In this document: piece by piece, positions 44,716 through 55,769 of the stretch
Position numbering within the stretch: the first letter of the stretch is position 1
Layout of the letters: the number at the start of each line of letters is the position of its first letter
DNA from: Morchella semilibera
Taxonomy: Eukaryota > Ascomycota > Pezizomycetes > Pezizales > Morchellaceae
Assembly: GCA_009192285.1 (NCBI GenBank)
Contig: WBVU01000009.1
Span: 1,488,001-1,552,000, forward strand
Length of the DNA: 64,000 nucleotides
Direction: 5' to 3'
The notes under the pieces: model-generated
Seen by the model: only the letters and a program-made list of their open reading frames with translations
The model's database searches: none
Told to the model about the DNA's origin: nothing
Position numbers and translations under genes: made by a program

Positions 44716-47593
44716 TCCCCCCTTCTTGTTCTCTGGCTGCCTGGCAGGTATATGGCTATTTGGTTCGGTTCAAGCGCAAGTGGAAGTAAAGAATTTTCAA
44801 CAAATTATAATTCATCCTACTTGCCGGTCTGTATACGCTTTTTCCATTTCTTTTCGTGGGTTCAGGCGGGTAAAAATATAATGCCAACAGCACTGGATAA
44901 ATCTAGCCAGAAAAAAAAGAAAAAAAAGAAAAAAAAGAATGGAATGTAAAGAGAAACATGAGTGAAGAGACATGGGGTTATATTGTCTATCTCTAGTTTG
45001 CGTGAAGTCCGGTGCTTAGTCGTTTTTTTCCCCTTATTTTTTTTTTGTTTGGGCGGCTGCATCCCTGCGATCTTTTCTTCTTATTATGGGGGTGTTGAAT
45101 ATTGCAATGGCTACATACTTTAACTACCAAAGCGCATACGGACCTAACAAGGCCAACTAGTCTGCTCACTCCTCCGACGTGGATCGTGAACGCCGAATTT
45201 CTGAGATAATTTTTGAAATATTATTCAGCCTTATTACGTGGCTATCAAAAAACTACTTGACAAAACTATTTTACGGTTCTCACATAGTGTCTGGTTCTCT
45301 AATGCACATAATCATTCTCAGCCGTACTAGTTTTTACGGGCACCGTTGATTTACACATGTCTTCGATCTGATGTAAATATCGAGTTCTTGCCTGGCAACA
45401 GCCGCGTGCAGTTACTACATGCATGAAGACCCAGAACCTGTTTTTTTGTCTGGAAAGTCGATTAGGGACGGCGCTCCGTATTCTGTCGAGTGATGTCTGG
45501 TGATCAGATAGCTCTTGTGTAGAAACCCACCTGCGGCCCCGCGGTTCCGTAACCAATCTATACCCAGAGCCTCTTCGAAACTATACAATATCTTAATAAT
45601 TAAAATGAGTTAGGTTAAGTTGAGGTTTTTAGTACCTATTTAGGTAAAGCGCTAAGATATATCTAAAATGCCCAAACCAAAGAAACACGCTAACCTATTT
45701 ATAAACCTTTGAAAGAGTAGGTTACACACAGAGTAGGTTTTCTAATTGGCCGAAAAAAAATCGCGACCCCCAAAACTTATGTTTTCTAGCGAACTGGACA
45801 GGTTATCTCTCAATGTATTCCCAGTATATGAAGGACTGTTATAAGTGAAGTAACCAGATACATCGATATACGAGGGTATTTTCACCACTATCCACCCGGC
45901 CCACCCCCTCCCCCTTCACTCCTTCTTTTATTATACCCCAAAGCCCGCTCCACCGCCTTTCCTGAATATCCCCCCGCTGCAGATATAACTATCTTTGGTG
46001 TAAGTCCGCTATTAGTAGTCACCCATTTTAGTGAATAGCAAAGTTTATTAAACGAGCTTTGTCTAATAGTAAGCTAACCCCAAAGGGTATTGAACATTAG
46101 GTCGAAGAGAACATCGCTCTAATAGACCCTTATTTAGATAATGCTTTAAAGAACTTCACGAGGATCACTAGGCCCTAGGTAGGGGACAAGGCTTTTTGAT
46201 TCTCTATTCCTATCCCTACAAATGCTAATAGCTCTAGCCAATTGAACCCTTAGGGATGCTTCTAGACATAATGGCCCCCACATTCAGTCCCATAGTGCAG
46301 ACAGTTATGACCACCGAACCCGAGAATGCCCTTTTCCTTGCCTATCCTATCCCGTAACACAGTCCATAGAAAATATAGGGATATGCTTGGGAATGTCGAA
46401 GACACCATTAATTTTAGGTGTTTTAGTAGGGGGGAGATTGTGGCTACAATATCATTTGCTTATGCAACCAGCAATGGGTCGCCCTTCCATCTAGAGTACA
46501 GGAGCCCGGCAGGCCGAGACATGGACAAAATCTGGTACAGTACATATTTGCTGTCCTGGCACCAACTTCTTGTGGAAGTTTCTATCATAAATATTTCCTA
46601 TATTAATTCCATACCCAGTATGACATGTGCCTTGTTTGTATAAACTGCACTGCACCAGATTTTGTCCATGTCTCGGCCTGCCGGGCGATAGTACCTTGTG
46701 GACCAATGCTGGGAGCTCGATGATATAACGTTGCCCATTGCTATATTTGGGTTACAGAGGGTGCTAGGACTGTATTATTACATGTAGCCAACCAAGCGAG
46801 AAGTAGGTAATATGGGCATGTGAATGGTACCTTACACATTCCTACAGCCACCAACGCTACTGCCGAGTGATTTCCGGTGTTGGAGAAGGTTGTTACTATT
46901 ATTACTAGAAGAGGAACAAGAGTGACTGCTTAAATTATAAATAGACAATGAATGACGTCGTCTTATGCATATGGGAATTTCACAAAGAAGCACTGTAAAC
47001 ATTAATATGTACCTACTACCATGTGATAATTCATTACGTAATGAACCGATAATAATAGATTCAGCACGATTTGGACTAGAAACACGCAGCAACCAATTGT
47101 TATATTTTCCAGTTTTTTATTATCTGTCTTTTATTTTTACACCCTTACATCTTCAATGCACCTTTCATATAACCTTAATAGGTAAACAGTCTAAGAAGAA
47201 AAAAGAACAGTCATGTCAGTCACAGAATATCACTCGTACTGACGCGAGTAATCATTGATTAACTGCACCCTTCGTTCCCTGGGGCAGAGAACAAACCCGA
47301 GTACTCATTACATAACTATAGATTACAGGATATATGGGTATGAGGCTTCCCATATGGCAACAAACTCTCTACAACGCCTAGTTAACTCTATATATGACTG
47401 GAGACAGCGACTACATTTATGGTTAGTCAACAGGCAAAGACCTGAAATTTTTTAGTTAGTTTAGGCTCAAGGCAAGAAACTACGGGAAAACTACTAGTAG
47501 AACAGGAAAAAAGCACTTTTGCTTAAAACTCAAATGGAAACCCAAAGTCCAGCCCAAACCTAAATCTAATTTACAAGAACAAGAAATTTCAGT
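44716..47593. other. gene-free interval with a perfect 33-bp inverted repeat
   Basis: Convergent 3' regions of Not3/Not5 and deoxyhypusine hydroxylase. It includes a Lys-codon-like A-rich tract at 44910-44940, the inverted-repeat element at 46504-46686, a single TATCACTCG terminus at 47221-47236, and TACATGTA near 46779. Frames at 46326-46643 and 46965-47258 have no support. Confidence 0.6.
46470..46740. mobile_element. foldback element with perfect 33-bp inner arms
   Basis: 46504-46536 and 46654-46686 are perfect 33-base inverted repeats (core CCCGGCAGGCCGAGACATGG). The flanks pair partially, and AGCAATGGG recurs inverted at about 46471 and 46735, suggesting an element of some 270 bp whose outer arms have decayed while the inner arms stayed identical. 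No open frame is convincing. Confidence 0.65.
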
Positions 47594-48652
47594 TTATTCC
47601 TTATCAGGAATAAGTGCGTATTCAAACCCTCCACTCTTCTCGAATTCGGCCATATCCAAAGCAACCAGGGCAGATTCTCTCACAACCTGTTCCGCATCTT
47701 TTGCGTACTCATTCAGGAAAGTTTCAACGTCATCACTCGCGATACTTCCAAGAGCCTCTACAGCCTCATGTCGTACCATCGGGGCCTCATTTTTATCGCC
47801 GGCCACTTTTATTAGTGCAGGGACGCTATGGGGATCTGATAATTGGCCAAATACAAATGCAATCTGAGATCCGCTTTTCATTAGCAAAGAAACCCCCTGA
47901 GATGAGGGGAGAGGCCTATAAACGAGAGGAAACAAACCTCGTGTCTAAAAAGCGCGCTCGGATCCGCAAACCCACTCGCCAGCGCATCGATCGCCTCGTT
48001 TGTCGCGATATCCCTTAATCGAAACATGGCTCTATATCTCTCGAACAGAGTGCTCTCCCTATCCATCAGCTGTCCCCTCAGCTTCTCAACGTTTGCCTCT
48101 TTGCCAGCGGATGGTGGCGCCGGGTCAACACTGGCAAATGCGCTCTCCTGCAACTCCTCTACTTTTGCAGCCTCACTGTCTTGCCATTCGATCCTTGCGA
48201 TGGCAATCTCGCAAGTCTCGCGTACAACCTCTTCGGAGTCTGCGAGGTGTTTACGGAGGAGATCGAGTGAGTCTGTGTGTCCGAGAGCGCCAAGGGCTTC
48301 GCCGGCTTCATGGCGTACCATGGGGTCCTCGTCTAGGTTGGAGAGGACTGATTGAAGTGCAGGGGCGGCATAATGATTTTTGGACTGGCCAAGGCAGTAG
48401 GCAAGCTCGTGTTTAAGGAGGGCTACAGAGCTGGAGGTTAGTTTGAAAGTGATAAGGTGAGCATGTATGCATACCTGAATTACTACTGAAGGCAGCAGAA
48501 ATGGCGTCAATTGCGGAGAGGTCTCCTTGGGTAGCCATGTGTTTGAGTGAGAAAAGTGCCCGGAAACGAAGAGCGAGGTTGTTGCTAGAATCATCACAAA
48601 GGACCCTGCGAAGCTCGGGAACGGGATCAGGCTTAGTATTGGTGACTGTCAT
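47594..48652 (-). CDS. LIA1: deoxyhypusine hydroxylase (HEAT-repeat di-iron monooxygenase)
   Basis: Exons 48652-48475, 48422-47938 and 47863-47594 give 310 residues. Four His-Glu pairs lie in HEAT-like helices: [12 protein letters not shown] (64/65), [14 protein letters not shown] (97/98), FRHEIAFVFGQ (220/221, built across the second splice) and [13 protein letters not shown] (253/254). They are the iron ligands that define the enzyme. It hydroxylates deoxyhypusine on eIF5A to hypusine, the last step of that modification, in the cytosol. A linker near 140-170 separates the two halves, as in the family. I chose the ATG at 48652 rather than one at 48685 because the longer start adds an atypical basic peptide. 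The first acceptor is ctctgtag at 48423, which gives SSNSALLKHE. It lies upstream of Emp24 in tandem. Confidence 0.93.
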
Positions 48653-49053
48653 TGTGGGTATTTTTCTGTGTCTGAGGTAATTCAAGTCGTGTCGGATTTG
48701 GGGCGGGTGAAGAACAGAAAGAGAAGCAGATTTGCACTAAAGCTTCAAAATATTTTTGGTTTGGTGGGGTCGAGACTCAAACAAACCCCACCATCTGATT
48801 AAGCTAGTCAATCTGATTATGTGTGCTTATGTAATAACCAGGCGCCATTCACAAGGATGCTTCTTACATATATCTATAGCAGCTACGGAATTCAAATGCG
48901 GATATGAAATTTCATATCGATAAGATAATACGCTTTTACTACTGAGGAAAGAAAAATATGAAGAAAAAAACAGCACTTATTTTATTTCTCTAGAGTCATC
49001 TGCTCAAAGAAACCCATTATTCGTTTCTGTACCCAACCTCATGTATGCATGCC
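48653..49053. other. intergenic region between tandem minus-strand genes
   Basis: This holds the 5' side of the deoxyhypusine hydroxylase gene and the 3' region of the Emp24 gene. AT-rich, with no open frame of note. Confidence 0.6.
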
Positions 49054-49791
49054 TTAAACCACTCGCTTAACCTGTAACCGCAATTAGTATCATGGTCTCG
49101 AATAACCACAATCACACTCGGAAGCAGCCTACCTCGAAGAATCTCTTCAGATACCATACTTGGAACACACCATTACCCCCCACAACACCTAGCTGGAAAA
49201 TGCTCCACCACTTGACTCTGCTGTTCGTGCTTTCAGCAGTATTCCTGTGAACCCTCTCCCTGACCACAATATATTCCTGCTCATCTTTGACCTGGTTCAG
49301 CATCTCGCCGAGGTTCCTCACCTCGCGCTCGAGCGGGTCCGCGCTTTCCGGTTCCTCCGGAACGTACACGATGCCATGTACGTTGAAAGATACCTCCTTG
49401 GTGTTAACATTTGAGTTTTCGTTCGAGAAGCAGTATGTGTAGCGCCCGTCAAGGTGCGCATCAAATGAGTGATCGCCTGAGGAGACGGCGTGCTCGGAGA
49501 CCTTCAATGCACCAGAGGGGTCTTGAATCTATAGCCACACAATCGCCCTGATTAGAACCTCCATCTATCCCCTGCGGAGAGAATCAGACTAACCCAGAAG
49601 TCAACATCCAGATTCCCAGCACCCCCAAACTCGCGGTCCCCAATCTGGAAAGTAACGGTCATTCGATCATCCTTGTGTAGTGTCTCGTGGAAGCATTCAC
49701 GACCGTGGGCATTTAGTTGAATATTGTGCGCAGACACCAGAGAAGATGTCAGGAGAGCTGCTACCGAGAATAGAGTTGAAAATGAGCGCAT
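49054..49791 (-). CDS. EMP24: p24-family cargo receptor, Emp24/TMED2 type
   Basis: Three exons (49791-49594, 49528-49133, 49071-49054), 203 residues. A signal peptide (1-21) precedes the GOLD domain, whose conserved cysteines are Cys33 and Cys99 (YTYCFSN). A coiled-coil segment (EVRNLGEMLNQVKDEQEY..RERVHRNTAEST) leads to a transmembrane helix at about 172-192. The cytosolic tail YLKRFFEVKRVV has the Phe pair and hydrophobic end used for COPII and COPI binding. The 18-base last exon supplies VKRVV and a stop; without it the protein would end in a non-family tail. Emp24 cycles between ER and Golgi and helps export GPI-anchored proteins. An upstream in-frame Met at 49878 is less likely because it would bury the signal peptide. 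Confidence 0.93.
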
Positions 49792-51143
49792 TTCCAGATA
49801 ATGATTATGGATGTGTTTGCGATGGTCTTGATTCAGGTTATGAATTCGAAATGACAGCTTGCCAGGTTGAAGTTTCACTGTAGGGGGCCTTGGCGAGTTG
49901 TTAAGGGGTGGTGATGTGGTCTTTTGGGTTAGGGTTCATGTGCCAAGACGGCGAGTTCCCCCCCAAAATCAGTGCCTATTTCGATAGCAGCTTTCTCAAT
50001 GGTATTTTCCGTTACGTGGTAACCCACCCCTGTGTTTGAGCGTTCGGGGAAATATCTTGGCAGGTCTGCAATTTGTGGGGGGCGCGGTGGGGTGGAGGAC
50101 GTTGGTCGGGCAAATACCTCCAGGTATTTGTTGATACCATGGCATTTTTTTTAAGAAGAATTTTACCAAAATACCGCGATATTTCTGCCCATCTGAACCT
50201 ATCTACTTGTGGTGAGAATAGGTTTCCACCAAATTATGCGATTACAACACAAGAGTGGTAGCGGAAACTCATTCTCGCGGCAGGTGCATGTAGCACATGT
50301 CGTATCGCGCATTAGTGCATCGAGTGATAGCTTATGATCAGTAGACAATGGTAGTATCGCCTTAGCAGACTGTTATACACATACAATACAGTAACAGTAA
50401 CAGTAATGTAGGGGTAAGTCTGTAGACTGTCGCAACTACGATATAGACTTACCCTGGTATGCGTAGTACGCTGGGACTTCCTTAGTTGGAGTTTTGCCTT
50501 GAACCACCCCTACCCCAACCTCGCTATAAAACGCAACTTTGATACGGTATATCGCTCCCAGCCACTCGGCTTAAGTGCGGGTTCATGATTCGGCGCCTAT
50601 GTTTCCAGCAGAACCACAAAAAAGAAGCCGTGTGGGAATATATGAGGTAATATAATCAATAGTTACCGATATATCACAATGGTGAGAACAGAGTGTTTTG
50701 AATTATGTCTAAAATAGCCATTATCACGCTATACTTGAAGGTATGAATTAGCGGTCATAGAATCAAGAGAGCTTCTATTGGTGACTGCGCTTTACTATTC
50801 GAACTGTCACTTTTGACTGGAGTGGAGGGGAGGAACCCGGTGTATCCCGCTGTCTAGGATTGTGTTGCTTTAGTCATGCATATTAGGGAACTGTATCAAG
50901 CACAACAAAAACAGAAGCTTCACTTTCATGATCCCCATCAGTTCATACTAAGTACAAGAATCCCTCAGCTGTACTAGCGAAAACAGCCGATAAGTCCTGG
51001 CACACGTGTGCACGGGAATAAAACTCGCCACTAATTCCAACGCCATACCGAAACCGTATGTAAACAAAGGCACAAAATTACAAGCCCTAAAAATACCTAA
51101 CAAAATTATCATCCTTCAACTTTACTACAAGCCAACCGACCCA
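49792..51143. other. intergenic, Emp24 to E2 gene, with small hairpins
   Basis: No gene. It holds a perfect AAATACCT-cc-AGGTATTT hairpin near 50114, a GGGTAAGTCT inverted pair near 50412 and 50450, and one CGAGTGATAG motif near 50320. AT-rich DNA before 51144 is the likely 3' region of the E2 gene. Confidence 0.55.
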
Positions 51144-52193
51144 CTAAAACCTTTTAAGACCGACTTTTTTTGCGACCGGTTTTACTGCCTTCTTCGTTGA
51201 CTTGGTAATCTTCGAAGAAGTAGTAACAACAGGTTTTGGTTGTGGGGTGCTTGGCGTTTGTCCGTCTTTGATTTTTGGAGACTTTCTGCCACTTGCCTCT
51301 TGCTGCTCTTCTACCACAGCTTTCTGAGTTGATAACATAAGATCTGGTGTTGGACTAGGCCGCTTTCCAAGTGGAGACCTAGGGCGTGGAATCTGTGGAA
51401 CACCAGCATCTTCGTTCTCTTTCCCCGAATCGCCATCAGAATCGGAATCGTCCTTTACGGGAGTAACCTTGACTTCCTCCTGGCGCTTTGCGCATGATGG
51501 CTTAACTGCTTGCTTTACTCTCCGCTTCTCAGCAGGCGCCTTTGGATCCGCGCCTTTGGCATTCAGGACTGCTGCTTTTGTAGAGACGCTTTCCTCATCC
51601 TCGCCTCTCATTTTGGCCTCGTTGGCAAGCGCTTCTAGCTCTTCCGGCACCACGGCGTGGACACCTGTCATGACTTTTGCATGCCTTGTATATCCATCAT
51701 AGTCCTCCTGTAGTAACTGTCCGGCTTCTGCGTTTAGAGAGCTCGTAGGATTGGGGTATATGAGTAGACACCGGATAGTGATAAGGACATCGGTTAATGT
51801 CGTAGTGGGCTTCCAGTCCCGCTTTAGGGTACCGACACAGACATCACCAGACCGGTCATCAATGTTTGGGTGAAAAATCTTTGTCTTAAAGGTTGCCTTA
51901 GGAGGTTCCTGAGGGTAGTTGCTTGGCATACGAAGCTGAATGAGGAAGAGACCATCCTCAAATGGCGTCGATGTAGGTCCATTGAGGTAGATTTCTAGCG
52001 AGGAAAGATCGTCGAGCTCTGAATTTGGAGGGAAGAAGAAATCTGGGGGAGGATTAGATCGTAGGCTAGCTTGGTCTTGCACGAGACGGCGGCGCTGAGC
52101 GGAAGACTACAATAGTTGAACGTCAAGAAGTCAGAGAACAAATAAATTAAAGATAGTGACGGATAAATAATGAATGGAGGTTTCTCTTACCAT
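51144..52193 (-). CDS. ubiquitin-conjugating enzyme E2, UBE2S type
   Basis: 321 residues from an initiator-only exon (ATG, 52193-52191) plus exon 52106-51144. The UBC fold occupies about 1-150: YPQEPPKATFKTKIFHPN with the HPN motif at 80-82, then DVCVGTLKRDWKPTTTL with the catalytic cysteine at 91. The long tail of 170 residues is Lys/Ser/Pro-rich and ends KKVGLKRF. That ending resembles the C-terminal LR-type tail with which human UBE2S docks on the anaphase-promoting complex to extend Lys11 chains. I infer a cell-cycle role in chain elongation. The frame can also be read from a Met at 52082, but this leaves out the conserved RRRL start; the intron of 84 bp (gtaaga...ttgtag) directly after ATG gives M-SSAQRRRLVQDQ. 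Confidence 0.85.
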
Positions 52194-52623
52194 TGTGGAA
52201 TGTTTTGGATGAAGCCACTAGAAATATGTATGGTAAGAAAAAAACCCAATAGAATACAAACGTGAATGGCTGTTGTGGTGATGCAGAGCAAGGCAGAGAC
52301 TGGCCTAGGTGAATTTTGTCTAGAGGATAGGATAACGCGTGAAATGTTTGTTTTGCCAAGTCATCATCCAAAGATTACAAATGCAGAAACTCTTGAAACA
52401 CGCGCTGGGATGGCAACGGAAAATTGCGCGTTGCCATGTGCTGTCTAGAGCTGGGAACCCAGTCGCGTGCTCACTTCGCGTGTGTTTCTTTCTCAGGGTC
52501 CAATCTTAACTCTGCATAGTGACGTTGTTTATCGATCCTCCCATGCTTATCGAGAGTTGGCGACAGCTGGAGCTTCAAACTACTAGGAGCCCAAAAACTT
52601 GGCCCGTACTGTCGTTCACGGGT

Positions 52624-52685
52624 ACTGGGTGTTGACGGATTGCAGGCAAAACTTAGCTTGCTGGCTTGTTCCGTCAACACCCAGT
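52624..52685. repeat. 16-bp perfect inverted repeat
   Basis: ACTGGGTGTTGACGGA (52624-52639) is exactly reversed as TCCGTCAACACCCAGT (52670-52685) around a 30-base loop. Outer bases pair only partly. It may be a small foldback element in the upstream DNA of the E2 gene. Confidence 0.8.
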
Positions 52686-53140
52686 GTCCGGACCGAACGG
52701 CTTCTCAGCTCGTTGCTTTGTTTACATAACAACACTTTCAAGCCACTCGACTTTAGGGCCACTAGACTACTATCTCTCCCGGCCCCCCAATATCAAAATG
52801 CAGGCAAGAGCCAAAGGAATTCTTAGAATTCCATATCTGGCTTATTCGTAGTTCTACTTTTAGAGAGGCCTCGTGACTGTGTGGGTTTTCCGCGGGGATT
52901 TCCAAAGCTCTCTCCCCTGAATAGAGCCAGAAGAGTGATTTGAGATGGTTCTGTTCTTCGGCTCAGATGCACGAAAGCTCATCTCCGAATGACACTTTGA
53001 CACAGTCAACCATCTCGAACACTTGAGGCCAGCAAGAAGTAACCTGATATGGATATATAACCCTAACCCATGGTATTATTGGGACTGGATCCGGGCTATG
53101 CACAGACGACTGCAGGAGCCCGAGGATCGAGAGTAGGTAG

Positions 53141-53416
53141 AACTTCTGCGGACAAGGAATAGATGTCACAGGCGGCCATGGCCCTGGTCAGGGAGCCGGT
53201 CTAACTTACAACGATGGTGAGCGCGGGAGCAAATTTCGAGAAGCGATCATTGAGAAGATTCTGCGGGAGGAGATGGCTAAGCTTCTGAGATTATGTGGGG
53301 AATGGAATCACGTCAATTACAAAAATATCCTTTTGCAGTCTCATTCTCAAGCAGAGGTACAGCCTCAAAACACCGTTGGTATGGTAGTGCTTATAAGAAA
53401 CGCACTTCTCGATTAG
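53141..53416 (+). CDS. possible exon of an unrecognised gene
   Basis: An open stretch of 92 codons without an early ATG encodes a charged, helix-like segment that includes FREAIIEKILREEMAKLLRL and then SHSQAEVQPQNTVGMVVLIR. It begins right after a TAG that could be an intron acceptor (gtaggtag). An upstream frame from about 53078 (MVLLGLDPGYAQTT) might join, but no donor was fixed. The amino-acid texture is unlike the random frames nearby. No family is recognised. It could be a decayed gene or an exon of a small one. Confidence 0.25.
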   Translation, partial: NFCGQGIDVTGGHGPGQGAGLTYNDGERGSKFREAIIEKILREEMAKLLRLCGEWNHVNYKNILLQSHSQAEVQPQNTVGMVVLIRNALLD

Positions 53417-55369
53417 GCGCATTGCCTTTGACCACTGATGTCTATTCTAGGTTATGTGCCTTCTTCACTTCGGCGGTTAATACGAGTCTCCAAGAGGATT
53501 TTCTCATACACATACAAATTGATAATTGGTAGTAGTGAAAAAGGATTTCTCTTGCATCTTTTTTTACTTTATTATTTATGTAGAAACGCGCGGTAAGTCC
53601 GGACATCCGGGAGGTGAACAGCTCATAAGTGCGAAAATATTCAAGAAGCAGCTGCCACAAGCTAATGCAGGTACGCCACCCCTCGATGCTTTGTTGACAA
53701 CCAAGCAATTCCTGTCTAACATCTTCAGCGACGTGATGCTTGTGGGTATCGGCGTTAAACACTACGTTTCGGTGGCAGTTTTAAAACGTGTACAAGAGGA
53801 GGAAAAAAAGACTCTGAAACAAAGGGTTGTTGTTGCTTTTGCCAAGAAGTTTTGGTTACTGGTCGGATCGAAAAGGTTTGCAGGACGATGTTCGGTAGAT
53901 TCGATGGCCGTCGATGGGTCCATATGTGGCAGTGCGCTGTTCAATGTTTCTGCCGCCAACGACGTCGATGTCCCAATCGAGATCCTAGTGTTTACGAGTC
54001 AGCAGTTGTGATTCCAGGGCATCGAGCTAGTAGTAGGCGCGGGTACAATACCCCGGTCCTTGACGCGAGTAAAGTCAAAGCCTATCCATTCTACCTTTTT
54101 TTACTACCAATAATTTTAGGTCGTACCAATGTTTGGATTTTTTACACTCCGTACTAGTACTTAGTAAGTAAATTTTTTTTCTATATGTATGTACCCTACT
54201 TTTTAAGTCACATTACAGGGGAAAAAAAAGTTCTTCATCACTGTAAGTTTCGGGTACATATGTGGAAAATCGGCATGTCGAAGAAGAAAGCAAAACGCAT
54301 AAATGGTAGCGTAGGCAGGATGTAGCTATCACAGCGTTAATAGGACAACGGATGCGGGAAATGATTCAGCGAACGACAAGTATTAAACAACACTTCGGCT
54401 GACATAACTGTGGTTGGTGGGCGCAAGGGCCGTTCGTCCAGTAAACAGTGAAATGCAGAGAAAAAGAAAATAGCATGTCAACCATTCGGGTAGACTTGCA
54501 GCGGTTCCCACACCCATCATAGGTAGAGTGTATCGCAGCTTCGCGTCCGATGTAGAGTGTGCTCTCGGGAGGGACACGCCAACCGTTCTCAATGCATAAA
54601 CACGTGTTCTCCTCCAAGCGTGTTACGGAGAGTGTGCGTTTTCCCTGCGCCGCTGCACGAATCAAACAAGGCCTGGTGCAAAATAGACTGTCCTGTACCT
54701 TCTTGAAGGGAGGAGGAAAAAAAAGAAGTGCGAGATATACTCCTAGGTATTGAAGGGGGAAAACAATCCTTTGAGGTTAAAGTTCTATACTATTGGAATA
54801 CATGTCTAAGCTAGAGTAGGTACATGTAGCGTTCAGCGCACAGAAGAAATCCAGCGCCTAGCTCATGCTGGATGGTTGTAGACGGAAAACGGTTAGAAGA
54901 AAGGTCGCAGGGGAATTGACGTAAGGGCTCGATAGGGCTCGATAGCTGTATCAGGAAGAGCTCGGGGAAGACTGGGGTGACTAGACCAGGGTTGTTGAAT
55001 ATTGAGGGGGGTAGAGTGGTGCAATGGGGATAGCCAGTGAACAGGTACATACTGTACCGCTTTCTCTCTACAGAGGGAAAAAAAAAAAAAAATAGTCAAA
55101 CCTTTCTCAAGGCCGACCCACCGACTCACCAGGCTCAATTCAATCAAAAGATTTTTAACAGAGGAAGAAACTGAGAAAGGTCCAATAAGAAAAAGAGAAA
55201 GGAATGTACAGAAAAGTAGGTAAGAGGGAAAAGGAAAACGGATACTAAGGGAAAAAGAAAAGTGAAAAAAGCTGGGGATGCTTGACCCGTGAATCCACCC
55301 ATCGACATCTATGAACTGATTGACGGACTCGATTCTACTCTAGAGCAGTATGCCTGTCTGACCTTGAGC

Positions 55370-55640
55370 TGCGCATCACACCCACCCCCACTATTCTCTT
55401 TTTCTCTCTGCTCCGCTGGTCATCGAATAATTCTTCGACCTACCCCTACAACTGATCTGGAGACTTGGGGTATCTAACTCTTCCCAATTCTACTATTCTA
55501 CTCTACCTACTCCCCTCCTCTACCACCTCTACCACCTACCTTTCTCCCCGTTTCATTTCCTCCCTCCATCTCTCTCCATTCATATTACATATATTTTTCT
55601 TTCTTTCTGAGTTCTTCTTTATACCTTCTTCTACGGGACG
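55370..55640 (+). promoter_or_regulatory. pyrimidine-rich promoter/leader of the giant coiled-coil gene
   Basis: Long CT-rich tracts on the plus strand, 130-400 bases upstream of the ATG, are a common feature near fungal transcription starts. The start site itself is not determined. Confidence 0.4.
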
Positions 55641-55769
55641 CCTTACAGCTCTTCTTCATACACTAGTGTTAATCGTACATCCTACACCCCACACATCCCA
55701 GAAAAAAAAAGGGCATACTTTAGTCCATTGGAAAAGAAGTACCTACCTCTAGCCTTATTTCTATATCCC

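Larger units (their letters stand above)
52194..55769. other. intergenic region upstream of the giant coiled-coil gene
   Basis: It contains a 16-bp perfect inverted repeat (52624-52685) and a 92-codon open stretch at 53141-53416 of possible coding character (listed separately). There is A-rich DNA at 55080-55260 and a strongly pyrimidine-rich block (55490-55640) before the ATG at 55770. The 161-codon frame at 53526-54011 starts with TTG and has no domain, so it is not called. Confidence 0.5.

Noticed and set aside
53526-54011. 161-codon plus-strand frame
   Set aside because: It begins with TTG, has no domain, and the texture is not convincingly coding; no splice-linked exon was found.
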